NCBI GenBank assembly: GCA_021234155.1
Contig: JAJEKV010000002.1
Location: 35,132,128-35,196,127, forward strand
Reading direction: 5' to 3'
Length of the DNA: 64,000 bases
From: Isoetes taiwanensis
Lineage: Eukaryota > Streptophyta > Lycopodiopsida > Isoetales > Isoetaceae
Shown: one piece after another, positions 34,743 to 48,643 of the stretch
Numbering within the stretch: position 1 is the stretch's first letter
How the letters are laid out: each line of letters opens with the position of its first letter
Position numbers and translations under genes: made by a program
The notes under the pieces: generated by a model
The model's input: the letters and a program-made list of their open reading frames with translations, nothing else
Database searches by the model: none
What the model was told of the DNA's origin: nothing

Positions 34743-35399
34743 GTTGCGTGCAACCTTGACGCCTGGCAGGGGTCTCGTCCTGCAAACTATGCCGACGGCG
34801 ATGTATAGCCTCCTCCGGACATCGGCATCTCGACAAGCTATGCTCTGGCACTCCGTCGCCACAGCCCAAGCCGTCACAAAGGCAATAATCCAACTCCTCG
34901 ATTGATCTGCACAAATTTCGACCAAATTATTGGTGCGAGTTTTTTGTTTTATCAAAGCTGGGGCAATTCGTTGGCAAATTTTGGGGAGCAACAGGAACAA
35001 AAAAAATCTGCCTTTCAGATCTCCAGGCCACTATAGCCATGGAGATTTCCTTCCTTTCTTGCATCTTGAACCGAGCAAGCTCTGCAAGCCCATGTCATGG
35101 CAAGAAGGAACTGTTTGCAGGCTTATGAGTTTATTCTGCCAAACGACCTGCTCTCCTTCAAAAGCAACCAAGAACTATAGCCTGGGCATCAAATTCGGCT
35201 GGCTAAAAGGAAGAAAAGAGGGACGTCTCCAGAACTATAATCCACCACTTCGAAGACTCCAGAAACATTAGATTCAGTTGAAGCACCCTGAAAAATCCCA
35301 AATGTAGATAGGGCAAAAGATTATTACCAGACTAAAAACTGAATGCCATGACCTTCCAATCAATTGTGCAATCGGAAAACAAGTAAAGCAAAAAAATTA
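34743..35399. other. GC-richer stretch, no recognised gene
   Basis: The minus strand has a 115-codon frame at 34653-35000 ('SWIIAFVTAWAVATECQSIA') with coding-like composition but no known family. It could be part of the same gene as the exon at 35440-35600. Confidence 0.3.
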
Positions 35400-35439
35400 T
35401 TAGGAAAACAAAATGCTAACACAAATAGAAATTAACTCA

Positions 35440-35600
35440 CATTTAAAAGTGCATCGAGAGCAGTTGCCATCGCCAAATTTGTGGTATTTGCAGGAATGCC
35501 ATGCTGCTTGCACAAGACTTGAAGCTGCCGGAGAGGAAGCTCTGATAATCGGTCTTCTCCATCTTGAAGCAAGCGAACTTTTGCAGCAAAAAGATACTTG
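35440..35600 (-). CDS. Exon with plant 'LCKxHGIPANxTN' motif
   Basis: The minus strand encodes 'LSELPLRQLQVLCKQHGIPA' followed by 'NTTNLAMATALDALLN' and then GTGAGT, a good splice donor. This leucine-rich, short SAP-like signature occurs near the N-terminus of a family of uncharacterised plant proteins (LCKRxGIPANxTNxAMADAL, from memory). Later exons are not identified, and the LTR insertion at 31902-34737 lies downstream. It may be a partial gene. Confidence 0.4.
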
Positions 35601-35929
35601 CAACCCACCAAAAACCAAGATTGTATGCGAGATTCTGAGAGTTCAAATGAATCGATGAATATGAATATGTAGCATAATAACATGGGGTTTTCTTTGTGTT
35701 TTTGTACGCTTTTCACAAAGGTTTTCCTAAGATTTCATGGCGTATTCGAATGGATGTACTAATGCGTACATCTAGAGTGCACCATTTCTTAGTCGTTGAT
35801 TTAGGGTTTTTTTTTCAATGGTCCAACATCCAAGGGCTCACAACAAAAGCCCTCTTTTTATTTGAGGGGATGAACATGCAAGCCTCGTGGATAGCATTTT
35901 AGGGCATTCTTTGCCCTAAAGCTTGCCCA

Positions 35930-36105
35930 TGAACCAGGTATCAGATTGCTTGTTTATGTTGGACCCAATTCCAGGTATCAGATTACCCAATTCCAGGTAT
36001 CAGATTGCTTGTTTATGTCGGACCCAATTCCGACCAATATCTGGGTGTTTTATACAACAGGATCCAATTCCGACCAATATCTGGGTGTTTTATACAACAC
36101 TATTT
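35930..36105. repeat. Short tandem duplications
   Basis: 'ccaggtatcagatt' occurs three times (about 35936-36007), and 'attccgaccaatatctgggtgttttatacaaca' twice (about 36028-36100). Confidence 0.8.
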
Positions 36106-36382
36106 GGGTTCTTCGGAATTAGTTGGGGGGTCAAACCGACGGCAAGAATGTCAGGAGAAAAAAGCTCTGATTCCGCATCAAACTTTTCTGTGGCTATAGC
36201 CTGCAAGATGTGCTTTTTTCCGACAAACAGGAGCATGGCAGAGAGAGGATTGCATGGCAGAGAAGTTTTCCTGAAATATTCTGTAGGTTTGCATTTCGAT
36301 TTTTACACATTTGCAGAATCGTTTAAAGAAATCGTAGCTTTGAATAAAACTGGCTATGGTGGAAGGACCTTGTTTTTTCAAG

Positions 36383-36700
36383 CTAAGCTGGCGCATGTTG
36401 CCATAATCCGACAAGATCTGCCTGCACAGCCCAAAACAGGTCATCATAACTCAACCCTAATCCGCTTTTCTGAAGGATTTTCTGCACAAATCCTTCGATG
36501 TTATGCTCAATCAACTGAGGAAGCTCTCTTCCAAGGCTAAAAATGATGCCGTCTTCGGTAAGCCGCCCATTAATGGTGCCTTCTGTTCCAGGTACGTAGC
36601 TTTGTCCTGCCCATCCTAGCTCAAAACAGGGTTTTTCTACCCCAGCAATGGGGTCTGATCCAAGCACCATAAGAGGCTTTGCCATAGTTTGTCTGTAAAA
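36383..36700 (-). pseudogene. Type III polyketide synthase (chalcone synthase-like) fragment
   Basis: The minus strand reads the C-terminal domain of the chalcone/stilbene synthase family: 'VLGSDPIAGVEKPCFELGWA' (family VGADP...EKPxFELxWA), then 'GTINGRLTEDGIIFSLGREL' (family GAIDGHLxExGLTFHL) and 'YDDLFWAV' (family NDxFWAVHPGG). After FWAV the GGPAILD motif with its neighbourhood is lost and the frame changes. 'RQILSDYGNM' (family RxVLSEYGNM) follows in the next frame at about 36420-36390. The N-terminal domain with the catalytic Cys is not found upstream. It is a broken relic; the family enzymes make flavonoid or sporopollenin precursors. Confidence 0.8.
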
Positions 36701-37510
36701 AGGCCTCCATAAGAGGATACAAGGGCCAGATTACTCCAGTGCAAAGGGATTTTTGGATTCTTGCAGGCTTTGATGTTTCTGGTGAAGGAATTGTAGACAC
36801 AAAGATTTGAATTTGTCAGCTTTATCTTGTCTCCAAAATACGAAAACAGTACAAGAATGGTTTTGTTTTCCATGAACCATATGTCATTTCTGCCGTAGAA
36901 GCCAGATCCAGAGGGCAACTACCCGTCGGGTTATAGAACTTGCAAATACAAAGCAGTTGAATCAGGTGCATTTTCTTGATTTCCTCATTTTCTTGATTTC
37001 CTTATAACTGTCCTTATAACTTCTGGCATTCATGGCAGAATAGGAAAGAAGAGGGCATGGTTGTTTAAAATAGCCTGTTTTAATCTTTAGCATACTTAGA
37101 ATAATTGACACTCTAAGGTAATGCACATACTTTACACACCTTTCTGTAAGCTTGAAATAATCAAGTCAAAACAACACTTTGAATGTATATCGTAGGCCCC
37201 AATAAGTTTGAGCTCTCATACTTAGCATGCTCTAGTTTTTAATGTGTTTAGTAGGAATATTCTCTTCCAGGAGATAGCAAAATTATTCACTTAAGTTTCA
37301 ATCTGCAAACAAAATGCCAACCACAGCTTTGCAGCGAAGTTCCATGCTTAACGTCTAGGTCAACATTTTGGCATAGAGGACAGGCGTGGTGATTCCGGTC
37401 CGAATCATTCCATATTTGTTGGAGATCTTGCACCAGATGTTACAGATTATGTGCTTCTGGGGCAAAACAGGCTTGCATTGATACTAGCACATGTTACCAT
37501 ATGCACTAGC

Positions 37511-38478
37511 ATATGCATGACAATGTGCAGTTTACAATAGTTTACATGATTCTTGTATTGCAATATTTAGATTACAGAAAATGAATATAATAATGAATAT
37601 AATGCTAGATATTGATTACACAAAATGTACTCATAGTTGTTTGCAATGGAAATAATTTGTTTGTCTTGATATTATTGTGCTCTTTAGTAATTAATATTTA
37701 GGCCCATAAAGTTTGCCCATGTTTGCTTTAGTTAGGGCCCGAAGGGCCCAAAATTTTTTTTAATATAACAATTAACACACAACTACCATTAACATTATTA
37801 ACACAAACCATTGCATTTAACACATTTAAATTAAAATCCCCCTTAAACCCCCTTTGGTTTGGGTGCATATTCACACGGGGGGTTACGTAGGGCAGCGAGA
37901 GCCCCCAAAATATATTTACAATACATGTACAAAATTAACACCATTAAGTACATTCTCTCAAACCTTATAGTATTTTGTAAACCTTAATATACAGTATACA
38001 AAAAGTTATACATGCATACCCCACAAACGAGGATCGCTATTTACGGTCCAGATCTTGGAATAAAGGGTAAATATGCCCATCCGACAGCTCTCGTTGCCCG
38101 GAGTAACCCCCCGTGTGAATATGCACCCAAACCAAAGGGGGTTTAAGGGGGATTTTAATTTAAATGTGTTAAATGCAATGGTTTGTGTTAATAATGTTAA
38201 TGGTAGTTGTGTGTTAATTGTTATATTAAAAAAAATTTTGGGCCCTTCGGGCCCTAACTAAAGCAAACATGGGCAAACTTTATGGGCCTAAATATTAATT
38301 ACTAAAGAGCACAATAATATCAAGACAAACAAATTATTTCCATTGCAAACAACTATGAGTACATTTTGTGTAATCAATATCTAGCATTATATTCATTATT
38401 ATATTCATTTTCTGTAATCTAAATATTGCAATACAAGAATCATGTAAACTATTGTAAACTGCACATTGTCATGCATAT
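37511..38478. repeat. 392-bp inverted repeat with 184-bp spacer
   Basis: The left arm 37511-37902 and right arm 38087-38478 are equal in length and complementary almost throughout. The visible mismatches cluster at the inner end (ttacgtagggcag against ttactccgggcaa). The spacer 37903-38086 is unrelated and AT-rich. No coding potential. It could be a fold-back DNA transposon with long TIRs, or a locus whose transcript forms a long hairpin feeding small RNAs. No clear target duplication at the outer ends. Confidence 0.9.
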
Positions 38479-39729
38479 CCAAAACAATGACCTAAAACGA
38501 TGCTCGAGAAAGCACTGTGGAAAAATAGGCGGGTCGGAAAAATAAGCACTGTGCAGCTTCCATGCATCTGTGGCATGATCACTGTAAATTCGTCAGTTTT
38601 GGAGTCTGCATGGAACTCAAAAAGCAAGGAAGATGCGGGTTTGGCTTGGCAAAATTGTAAGATTTTGTATTTAGAATATGGTTCCAATTGTGGCATACAG
38701 TCCTCAGATAAAAGCCATGGAAGAAGGAGAAGGACAAGCAAGGAAGAATGTTATACAGAAGAAGGTCTGAAGTTATATGCGCATCCCAAATAGAAAGCGT
38801 TCAACAAAAGAAAAAGAAAACATAGACAGTTTCTCCTCCCCCCGACCCCGTTTTTTTTGTTATATACAATATTTGGATACGATTGTTTAGAAGATGGTAC
38901 TGCCTTCCATTGGCCCCCATACATTACATTTGATACACTCTCTTTTTTAGGCCATACCCTTTTTTGAGGCCATTGTGTTCCCTTTAGACCCTAAGTTAAA
39001 AGGATTTTCATGTTGCTAAATAATTAGTTGTTTATAATCCATATACAAAATGCGTATGCCCTAACGTACTGGGATGCATGGTAATTGAATACCCATCAGA
39101 GTGCTTCTCCTGCAACGAATGCTCCCGACTAGTTGCTCATCCCTCCAATGTTAGATTTGGGAGAGAAATGTTCGCGGCGGCCTTGGCCGCCGCGATAAAT
39201 TTCTTGTACGTATAATGGAAAGCCTTGGGCTTCATTTTGTGGTTGAATGCAGGGTAAGAATTTCTAAAATGCAAGGTAAATCGTTGGAACGGAAGCATCT
39301 GCTCTTGACTTCCAGACAAAGAAGATATGCCACGTGTCGTAGCTTGATTGAAAGCCAAGACAGAATGAAACCCAATGGTTTTTTCCATCATCGTGGTACG
39401 ATTCCCTGTACCTAGTGTGATAGAATGTGACCCCTTACCCATGGACCCTGTCATGACTGAACAAGACCGGAGAACATTGACGGAGTGACCCCATTCCCAT
39501 ATGCTACTGCAACACAATGGGACCCATTCAACCAAAGAAAAAAAAAAGACAGAGATGACTCTGTCTTCTGATTATACGTGGCCCATCATAAGGCATGTAA
39601 GCCAATAATTTTAGTTAAAATTGCCATATCAGTTTTTCAAGTGTGACTATGTGGCAGACTGGCCAGACACGTATCCAATTGCAGTGTGAAAGTTTTTGCC
39701 CAAAACACAAGTCTGTTTCAAGCTAGGCC
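38479..39729. other. Upstream region of GSNOR, no gene recognised
   Basis: A 132-codon minus-strand frame at 39137-39535 has no recognised domain. The final ~190 bp should hold the GSNOR promoter; I see no clear TATA box. The start context GCCATGG is strong. Confidence 0.35.
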
Positions 39730-41901
<2,172 letters not shown>

Positions 41902-42574
41902 AGCAATTTCTCTTACTACATGTCCCATGCAACATTCTTGCTGTTGATGTTTTGAAGTTGAGGACGAGCTTGATAACTATTGACATGCTTGTACGATCGT
42001 AGTATTGTTGTTCAAGATATACTGATCTTTGAGTGCAAGATAATTTGTTAGGCATGGATGTAATATATGGTAATGGATAGTCATTTTCAGAAGTTCGAGT
42101 ATTATTTTTACATCTATGTACCATGAGGTCTACAGATACATGTACCATGTTTGCATTTTTTCCATACTCATGTTTGCTGCTTATTGGAAGCCTTCCTTTT
42201 CTGGACATGCTCCTCATGTCCACTACCATTAATTAAACCCTTTGGAGACCTCGATCGCGACTATAGATGGCTAGAGAGCCATTGCCTAAAAGGTAAGTTC
42301 CAATGCTAGCATAGTCAAATAGAAACTAGACATGTAAACCCTTGAAGTAGATGAAATCTTAGATTTGTAGATGAAATCTTAGGGTTGTGGCTAAGTCTCA
42401 TTATGGCTAAATCTTCCTATGGGTCCACACGAATTTCGTTGCAATAAGGTAGTTGGATGTAAAAGCTTGAAATAATATAAAATAATATGACGCACAATGG
42501 TTTCACACGAACCCAATAAGCAAGGTCATTAGAAATGCAGCTGGGACAACTTTTGTAGTAAGCTTGAACATAGG
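41902..42574. other. 3' flank of GSNOR
   Basis: 3' UTR and spacer; nothing else recognised. Confidence 0.4.
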
Positions 42575-42896
42575 TTGGATGTTCTTTGTCTTTTATTTTG
42601 GATTTCGTAGGCTATTTGGTCTTTGTGGAGGTAAAATTCAATCCAAGTCAATCTGATTCGATTCTTAATGCAAGGATTATTCTTTTGAATAATATTCTTT
42701 GCCATACAACTTGCACCCTTCAGCTGCTTGACCATATGATTTGCACACCATCAATATAAGTTAGCTACTATAGGACATTTTTGGAATATTTTGCATCCTC
42801 GCACAAGGCATACTATAGGACGTTGTTGGGAAGTCAGCTCCTATAGGACATTTTTTGGATCTTTTGCATCCTTGCACAAGGCAGACAAACACAATT
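42575..42896 (+). repeat. Tandem array, left part
   Basis: First copy of a ~320-bp unit ('ttcgtaggctatttggtctttg', 'gtcagctcctataggacatt', 'cctcgcacaagg'). The array resumes at 48644 after an insertion. This copy also holds a short extra block at about 42710-42790. Confidence 0.85.
42884..42896. repeat. Target-site duplication (left), 13 bp
   Basis: 'gacaaacacaatt', repeated at 48644-48656; flanks the L1-like insertion. Confidence 0.75.
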
Positions 42897-45800
42897 TTTT
42901 TTTTTTTTTGGAGGTAAGATTAGATATATGTATTAATAGAAAACAGTATGTACAATGAGACCCTCTCAAGAGTAAATAGAAAGCATTACAGCTTAAAACG
43001 ATGTTGCGGGAATCACAGCACGTGTACTACAGAGAGCATCTTCTCGTCTTCCCTACTTTAAGGGTACTATCGGGAGTCGCCCATCTTCACCATAAAGCAG
43101 GTACTATAGAGGAATGCAACTCCGTCCCACTACTGGGTCCACATAACGTTCTCAATTCTGAATAGATAGAATACCTGAGCCATTGTCATCATTTGCTTCG
43201 TTATCAGTCCAATGACACTTAAAATAAGAGTAGAACCCATGTAAGGATCCAAGTCTGTCAAGATCCTTGTTGTAGTTAATACCATGCCTCCTGTGATGTG
43301 ATAGCGCCATCAGTGCCACTTCTGAGTTGAAAGAGTTCTTTAGCTTCAATATGGAGATCCCTTGGCCACCTAGTGCCACATCACATCGGTGCTTCCAGAT
43401 GACCCATAGCGCAATATTCACTAAAGAGGCTTCGATACTGCATCTATCAATGATCAATAAATCTGGCCACCTCAGATGGTGTACCATCAGCCCAATAATG
43501 GGGCAAACCCAGTGCCAAAACTCTGCGATCTGGGGGCAGAAGAAGAGGTGTTCAATAGATTCAGTGATATGGCAACCAAGTGGACATCTATCGTTGTCCA
43601 GAATACCCTTATTAAATAAACTTTCCTTTGTACTAAGCCCCCCTTGCAAAGTTGTCCACCTGAAGAATTGTATCTTTCTTGAACAAAGAGACTTCCAGGA
43701 GTTGGCTAAAGCAGCTTTGGCAACTCCATTGCTCACCCCAAGCCTTGCCTCGGCTATCAGAGGAGTATCTACACATAGTCCTCGAAAACGCCATTCCTCA
43801 CAAGGTCCCACTGTTCCAGATAGGTTGGTGACATTGCCTAAGATATCTCGTAGCACCTTACGGTCACCTTCGCCTGGGTTCTGGATTTTACTCTTGAATG
43901 TAGTCCAACAGACCCATCTCCCATTCATCCACAAATGCTGCAACCTAGTGATTCCACAGCTCTTCCACTTAATGAAGATGCGGGGGTGAGAGAGGGCCAG
44001 AGGAAGGCCCTCCCTCCCCCATACCCTGGTATTCTAAAATAAGCTGAAACCACCTGCTTCCCTAGGAGGATCCATAGGGGACACAGCTCCTCCCAGGCCA
44101 CCTTAGCCATGCCACCCCAGATAAATTTCCTGATGATAGTTTGCATTTGATTGTAAACCCCTTTCTGGGCAATCATCGCTGATGAGTAATAGATATGAGA
44201 GGCAGCTAGCACTTCATTAGCAAGCGTCACCGCGACCGGATGTTGCCAAAGGTCCTTGTAGACCATAAACCTACCTTCTTTTCGAGTTTATCCAATATGG
44301 GGGCCCGTGAGGCCTTTGAGGTTGTCACGAAAGCACCGGGGAAGACCCGAAGCTTAAGCGATTCCCCACCGCCCCAACCGAAAAACACGGACCGCCCGAG
44401 GATCAATGGGACTATCGAAGCCCGAGAACCGCACACTTATTAGCATTAAGGCCGATTCCAGATATAACCTCAAAGGACGTCAGAATCTCTCGAAATGAGT
44501 GGAAACTGTTGTCATCATATCTGAGGAACATGAAGGTGTCATCTGCATATTGCATAATTGTTAACTTTTCTGTACCCCCAGGAAAAGTAAGCCCTTCCAG
44601 ATCCCCCTCTAACATCTTTAACTGAACCATTCTTGTCAAAAGGTTAGCCATGATGAGGAACAAGTAAGGAGCGAGGGGGCAGCCCTGTCTAATCCCCTTC
44701 TTGAGTTTAAACAGGCCAGATGGTTGCCCATTAACCAGGACCGACGCAGATGCTAAGTTATTCATCCCCAAAGCCAACTGAATAAAGTGGGACTCAAATC
44801 CCATATGGTACATGACAGAGCGCAACCCTTCCCATCTAAGAGAATCATATGCCTTTCTAAAGTCCATCTTGATCATTACACAATTTTGTTTGGAGGCCTG
44901 GCACCAATGCAAACCTTCCCTAGCTGCAAGGTAGTTATCCAATATGTATCTGCCTGGCAAGAAAGCTGATTGCTCATGCCCAATGACCTAGTTCGAAATT
45001 GGTTTCAAGCGGTTAGCAATAACCTTCATGATTACTTTATAGATGACATTGGTGAGTGCAATCGGCCTCCATTCCCCGAGGCTTTGAGGTCTTGGAACCT
45101 TAGGAACAAGAGTGATAAACCCTGCTGCTAGTGTCGGGTGTAGAGAACATGACAACCATGCTCCACGTACAGCTCTGATGAAGTCCGGTCCAAGCGCATC
45201 CCAAAATTCAACAAAGAATTCTGGAGGGAAACCATCTGGCCCAGGAGATTTTCCTGTTGCAAGGGAGCATAAGGTTTTGTAGATCTCATCTCCCTCTATG
45301 TTATGTAATAAAAGCTGATTTTCTTCTCGAGTAACCTTCGCCCCCCAATCCACTTTAGACAACCAAAGTGCCATCTGAGCATGGTAAGAGGAAGGTAAAG
45401 GATCTTCCTTAAATTGATCCTCAAAGCTTTCTCTAATAAATGATCTGATCTCCTGTGGTTCCTCCAATACATTTGAATTGCCATCCTTAATTGATGAGAT
45501 ACTGTTATCAGCTAACCTTGCACCAGCCATTCTAAAAAAGCACTTGGAGTTCTCATGGTCAAGTTCAGCATACCATTTAGTTTTAGATCGAACTGCCGCC
45601 CCTCTAGCCTCCTCCTCCTCCTCAATTGCCTTTGCTTTCCCCTCCAAATCAGCCTCAATGTTCTGTTTAGCAATGTTGTGTGGATCAGATAATAAGTCAT
45701 GCTTAACTATTCTCAACTGATTGTATATATCAGTCTTCTCCCTTTTGAACTCCATGGCTCTGCTCTTCCCCCAGACTTTAACCCAGGCCTTCATTAGGCT

Positions 45801-46770
45801 GAGCTTCTCAACCCAGGCTTTCATGCTCAGAAGATTAAGATCATTAGAGAGAGAGGATATAAATACCCTGAAAGGCTTGCAAAATGCCTCCTTTCCTAGC
45901 CACGAGGTATTAAATTTGAAAGGGATATTTCCACGCTTTCCAGTAGTAGGCATACTTTCTAGAAATAAGCTTTGGGGAACATGATGAGAGTGGGAGAAGG
46001 CAAGCTCCCCCTCAACATAACACTTGTCCATGAAGCATGCCGTTTTATTGGCCAAATAAAATCTGTCTAATAGGCAATATACTCTGTCTTGGCCCTTCTG
46101 CTTATTCGACCATGAGAAGGTAGCATTGGAAGGCGGAATCAAGTTAAATCCCACACTATATCAAGCAATGAGTTCCAAGAAGTATCCTCATCTCCTGATA
46201 GATTTCTATGCAACCCAATTTTTTGGTCCCAAACATCGGTCATGTTCAGATCTCCCCCTAAAATCCAGTTTTCGGTGACATCCCCTTGATGACCTATCCA
46301 ACTTTCGATTTCTTTCCACATAATGGCCCTTTCTGCAGGCTTATTTGACGCATATACATTGATGACCCCCCATTGGCACTCATTAGATTCAAAGGTCACC
46401 ACCTGCCATCGACCATCCCCAGCAGCATAGTAGGACTTCTGAACAAGGCCTCTCCAGAGGATACATGTGCCACCTTTAGTTCCCCTGGCTGCACAACTAA
46501 AGGAGGAATAGTTGCCACCTACCCATTTGCCTATAGAACTTGCTTCGAAGTCAGGAAGTCTATGCTCTTGTAAGAGAATAATAGCTGCCATCATAGAGCG
46601 TATGGCTGCCAGCACTCTACCACGTTTCAGGACGCCTTTAATACCTCGGAGGTTCCAGGAGACAATTTTCATAGTATATAGTATAATAACCTGTCTGGCA
46701 AGACTGTAGTGTCTCTGTAACCATACGAACATTCCCTGCACGTAGGCCACCTGAACCAACATAAATATGA
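42897..46770 (-). mobile_element. L1-like LINE, nearly intact ORF2
   Basis: On the minus strand: an endonuclease/exonuclease/phosphatase domain from 46671 ('MKIVSWNLRGIKG', 'LLQEHRLPD', 'GGDLNMT'), a frame change near 46140, then the RT region 46154-44988 ('NVIYKVIMKVIANRLKP'). One in-frame TAG at about 44986 is followed by 44960-44412 with 'GIRQGCPLAPYLF' and the catalytic 'QYADDTFMFL'. The C-terminal part to 43152 has further frame breaks and a zf-RVT Cys/His block ('CPLGCHITESIEHLFFCP'). The 3' end at 42897-42909 is a poly(A) tail (poly-T on plus). No ORF1 is present. It is a different, L1-type clade from the other LINEs here. Confidence 0.9.
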
Positions 46771-47842
46771 CCTATGGGAGTGTATTTCCCCAGTGGTCTC
46801 AATCAGTGGTCTCAATCGGTCCATCTGACAGAGGGCAGAGGATATATGACCTTTCCCTTTTCTACCTCGATCCCCCGTCTCAACAAAGGTCAACCACAAA
46901 AAATACACCAATGTCATCTTAAATACAAACTGTGCAGTACCCCCCCACCAGCATAACCATATAAGTGGCCCCCCATCCCTAGCAGGTGTTTTATTGCAAC
47001 CATACTTAAAACATGTGGTGCAAAAGATAGGCCCATATAGCAAAAGCCCCCTCCCCATTCAACGGTCCAATAATCACCTTTGTTCTTATTGTAATGTAGA
47101 GTCATTCTTGTCTTGTTATGTGTGACACTAAAGCCTTTATCCCCAGCATGCTAACCCAATGATGAGTGTGTAATTTTCCACCGTAATGTTGGGTGAGTAA
47201 AAGGGGTTCATTGGATTCTACCCAACATGATTGAAACGTAGCCCCCCTTATGATATCCCATATAATCACCCACCATTGCCAATTTATGTTTGGAAGCATT
47301 CCCCTCCCCAACAACTGCCATACAAGGCCCATTACCCAGAACTGTTGCCAATGGTCAGAATTCCCATATGTCAGCCCCATTGACCATGGCCCAAAGCTAA
47401 ACATTACAGTTCGAACCCAAAAAATCGTGATGCCTTTAGAACACCTCTGCCTAACATAATATCCATGTATAGACCAAAAACATCCACCCCAAACCCTTTG
47501 CATTTGGGATAGGGAGTGGTTTCTTAACTTGCGTGGCAATAAATTTTCTAGTGTTCATTGAAACTTGCCAAACCAGAGAAGATATATTAATATCTTGATA
47601 CTAAGATAGCAGTTTATGATGCTTCTTACATTACATGCCAGCCCAACATGATTAAGGGCTGACTCCTTAACATAGAGATTCAATAGGATACACAGACTAC
47701 CAGTAGATTGCAAAACAGGAGCCGTGTTCCCACCATTCCAGTGCAGACCAAAAATGCAGGCACAATTAAAGCATGTCCAAACCATATTACTGGACCCAAC
47801 TATTTCGTAACCTTTCACTATTATGTTGTGGAAGAAACTAAC
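46771..47842. other. Non-coding, probably reticulon intron
   Basis: No recognised protein. It lies between the reticulon splice donor and the LINE start, so it is best explained as the intron in which the LINE sat before both moved together. Confidence 0.4.
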
Positions 47843-48445
47843 CTGATCAAAAGAGCTGCTGCATTCGACCACAAGAATAGCACCACAATCAAAATAAGAA
47901 GGGCATTAGAAAGAACAGTCAGGAGTGTGTAGCCACACCACTCAAACAACACATATGCCGCAGATGTCCCCAAAACAAAAAAGGGCGTTAAAAGATGTTT
48001 TTCCTCCCGGTAAAACATCAGCACAATGATCACCTCCAAGAATATCAAGCACAGTCTTCTTTCTCCCGAAGAGTCGAGGGGTTGAATACTTGAAAGGCGT
48101 AACAGAAGATGATGCAGGTAAATTGTGGATGTTTTCCACCACGCTATGTATAGCGGCAGCTATGCGGGACGCCTCTGCATTTCGGGAGCCGCCTTACATC
48201 CTTCAAGCCTTCTTGGTCGGCATTTGAATGATCAAGGAGAAGCTTTCGTCACAAAGAGATTTCCCATTTGCCTTCTTTTTTTTTTCCTTATGGGCAGCCT
48301 CATCAAATCCGGCATCATTTCTCCATTACGACACGGATGTCCTCATACAATATCCTTCAAAATCGGATGTTTTATAGCCAACATCGTCTTCATCCAAGTT
48401 CTTCTTGCTAAAACCTTCGGATACTTCCGATCTAATCCTCCGTGA
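47843..48445 (-). pseudogene. Reticulon-like (RTNLB) gene fragment
   Basis: The minus-strand frame 48142-47945 gives 'PRLFGRKKTVLDILGGDHCADVL'-like text (split here by a small frameshift). It continues in the neighbouring frame as 'FYREEKHLLTPFFVLGTSAA' and 'LFEWCGYTLLTVLSNALLIL', up to 'VLFLWSNAAALLIR' (47843). That is the first half of the plant reticulon domain: GGGKxADVLLWRxKK, then the first hydrophobic hairpin. A splice donor (CAG|GTTAGT) follows, so an intron is retained and this is not a processed copy. Upstream (48445-48326) is an acidic N-terminal frame 'MEFKKRVFSRRIRSEVSEGF', and 48500-48640 is GC-rich like a 5' UTR. The second half of the domain is absent. Confidence 0.75.
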
Positions 48446-48643
48446 GAAAACACGTTTCTTAAACTCCATTCTTTTTACATTGAGAATGGAAGCAAAGCCC
48501 CACGCGTGCACGTATCTACCGGGGCCACGGGAGGCAAAACCGAAGGCATACCCTCGCTGCGCAAATGCGAAGGACCCACGGCGGCCGCCTCTAACCCTAG
48601 CCGCTCTTCATGTTCGCCTGCGATAGTTCCTTCCAAGTTCCCG

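Noticed and set aside
47102-47539. 145-codon minus-strand frame considered as LINE ORF1
   Set aside because: Trp-rich random composition, no zinc knuckle or coiled coil; better explained as intron DNA of the reticulon fragment.
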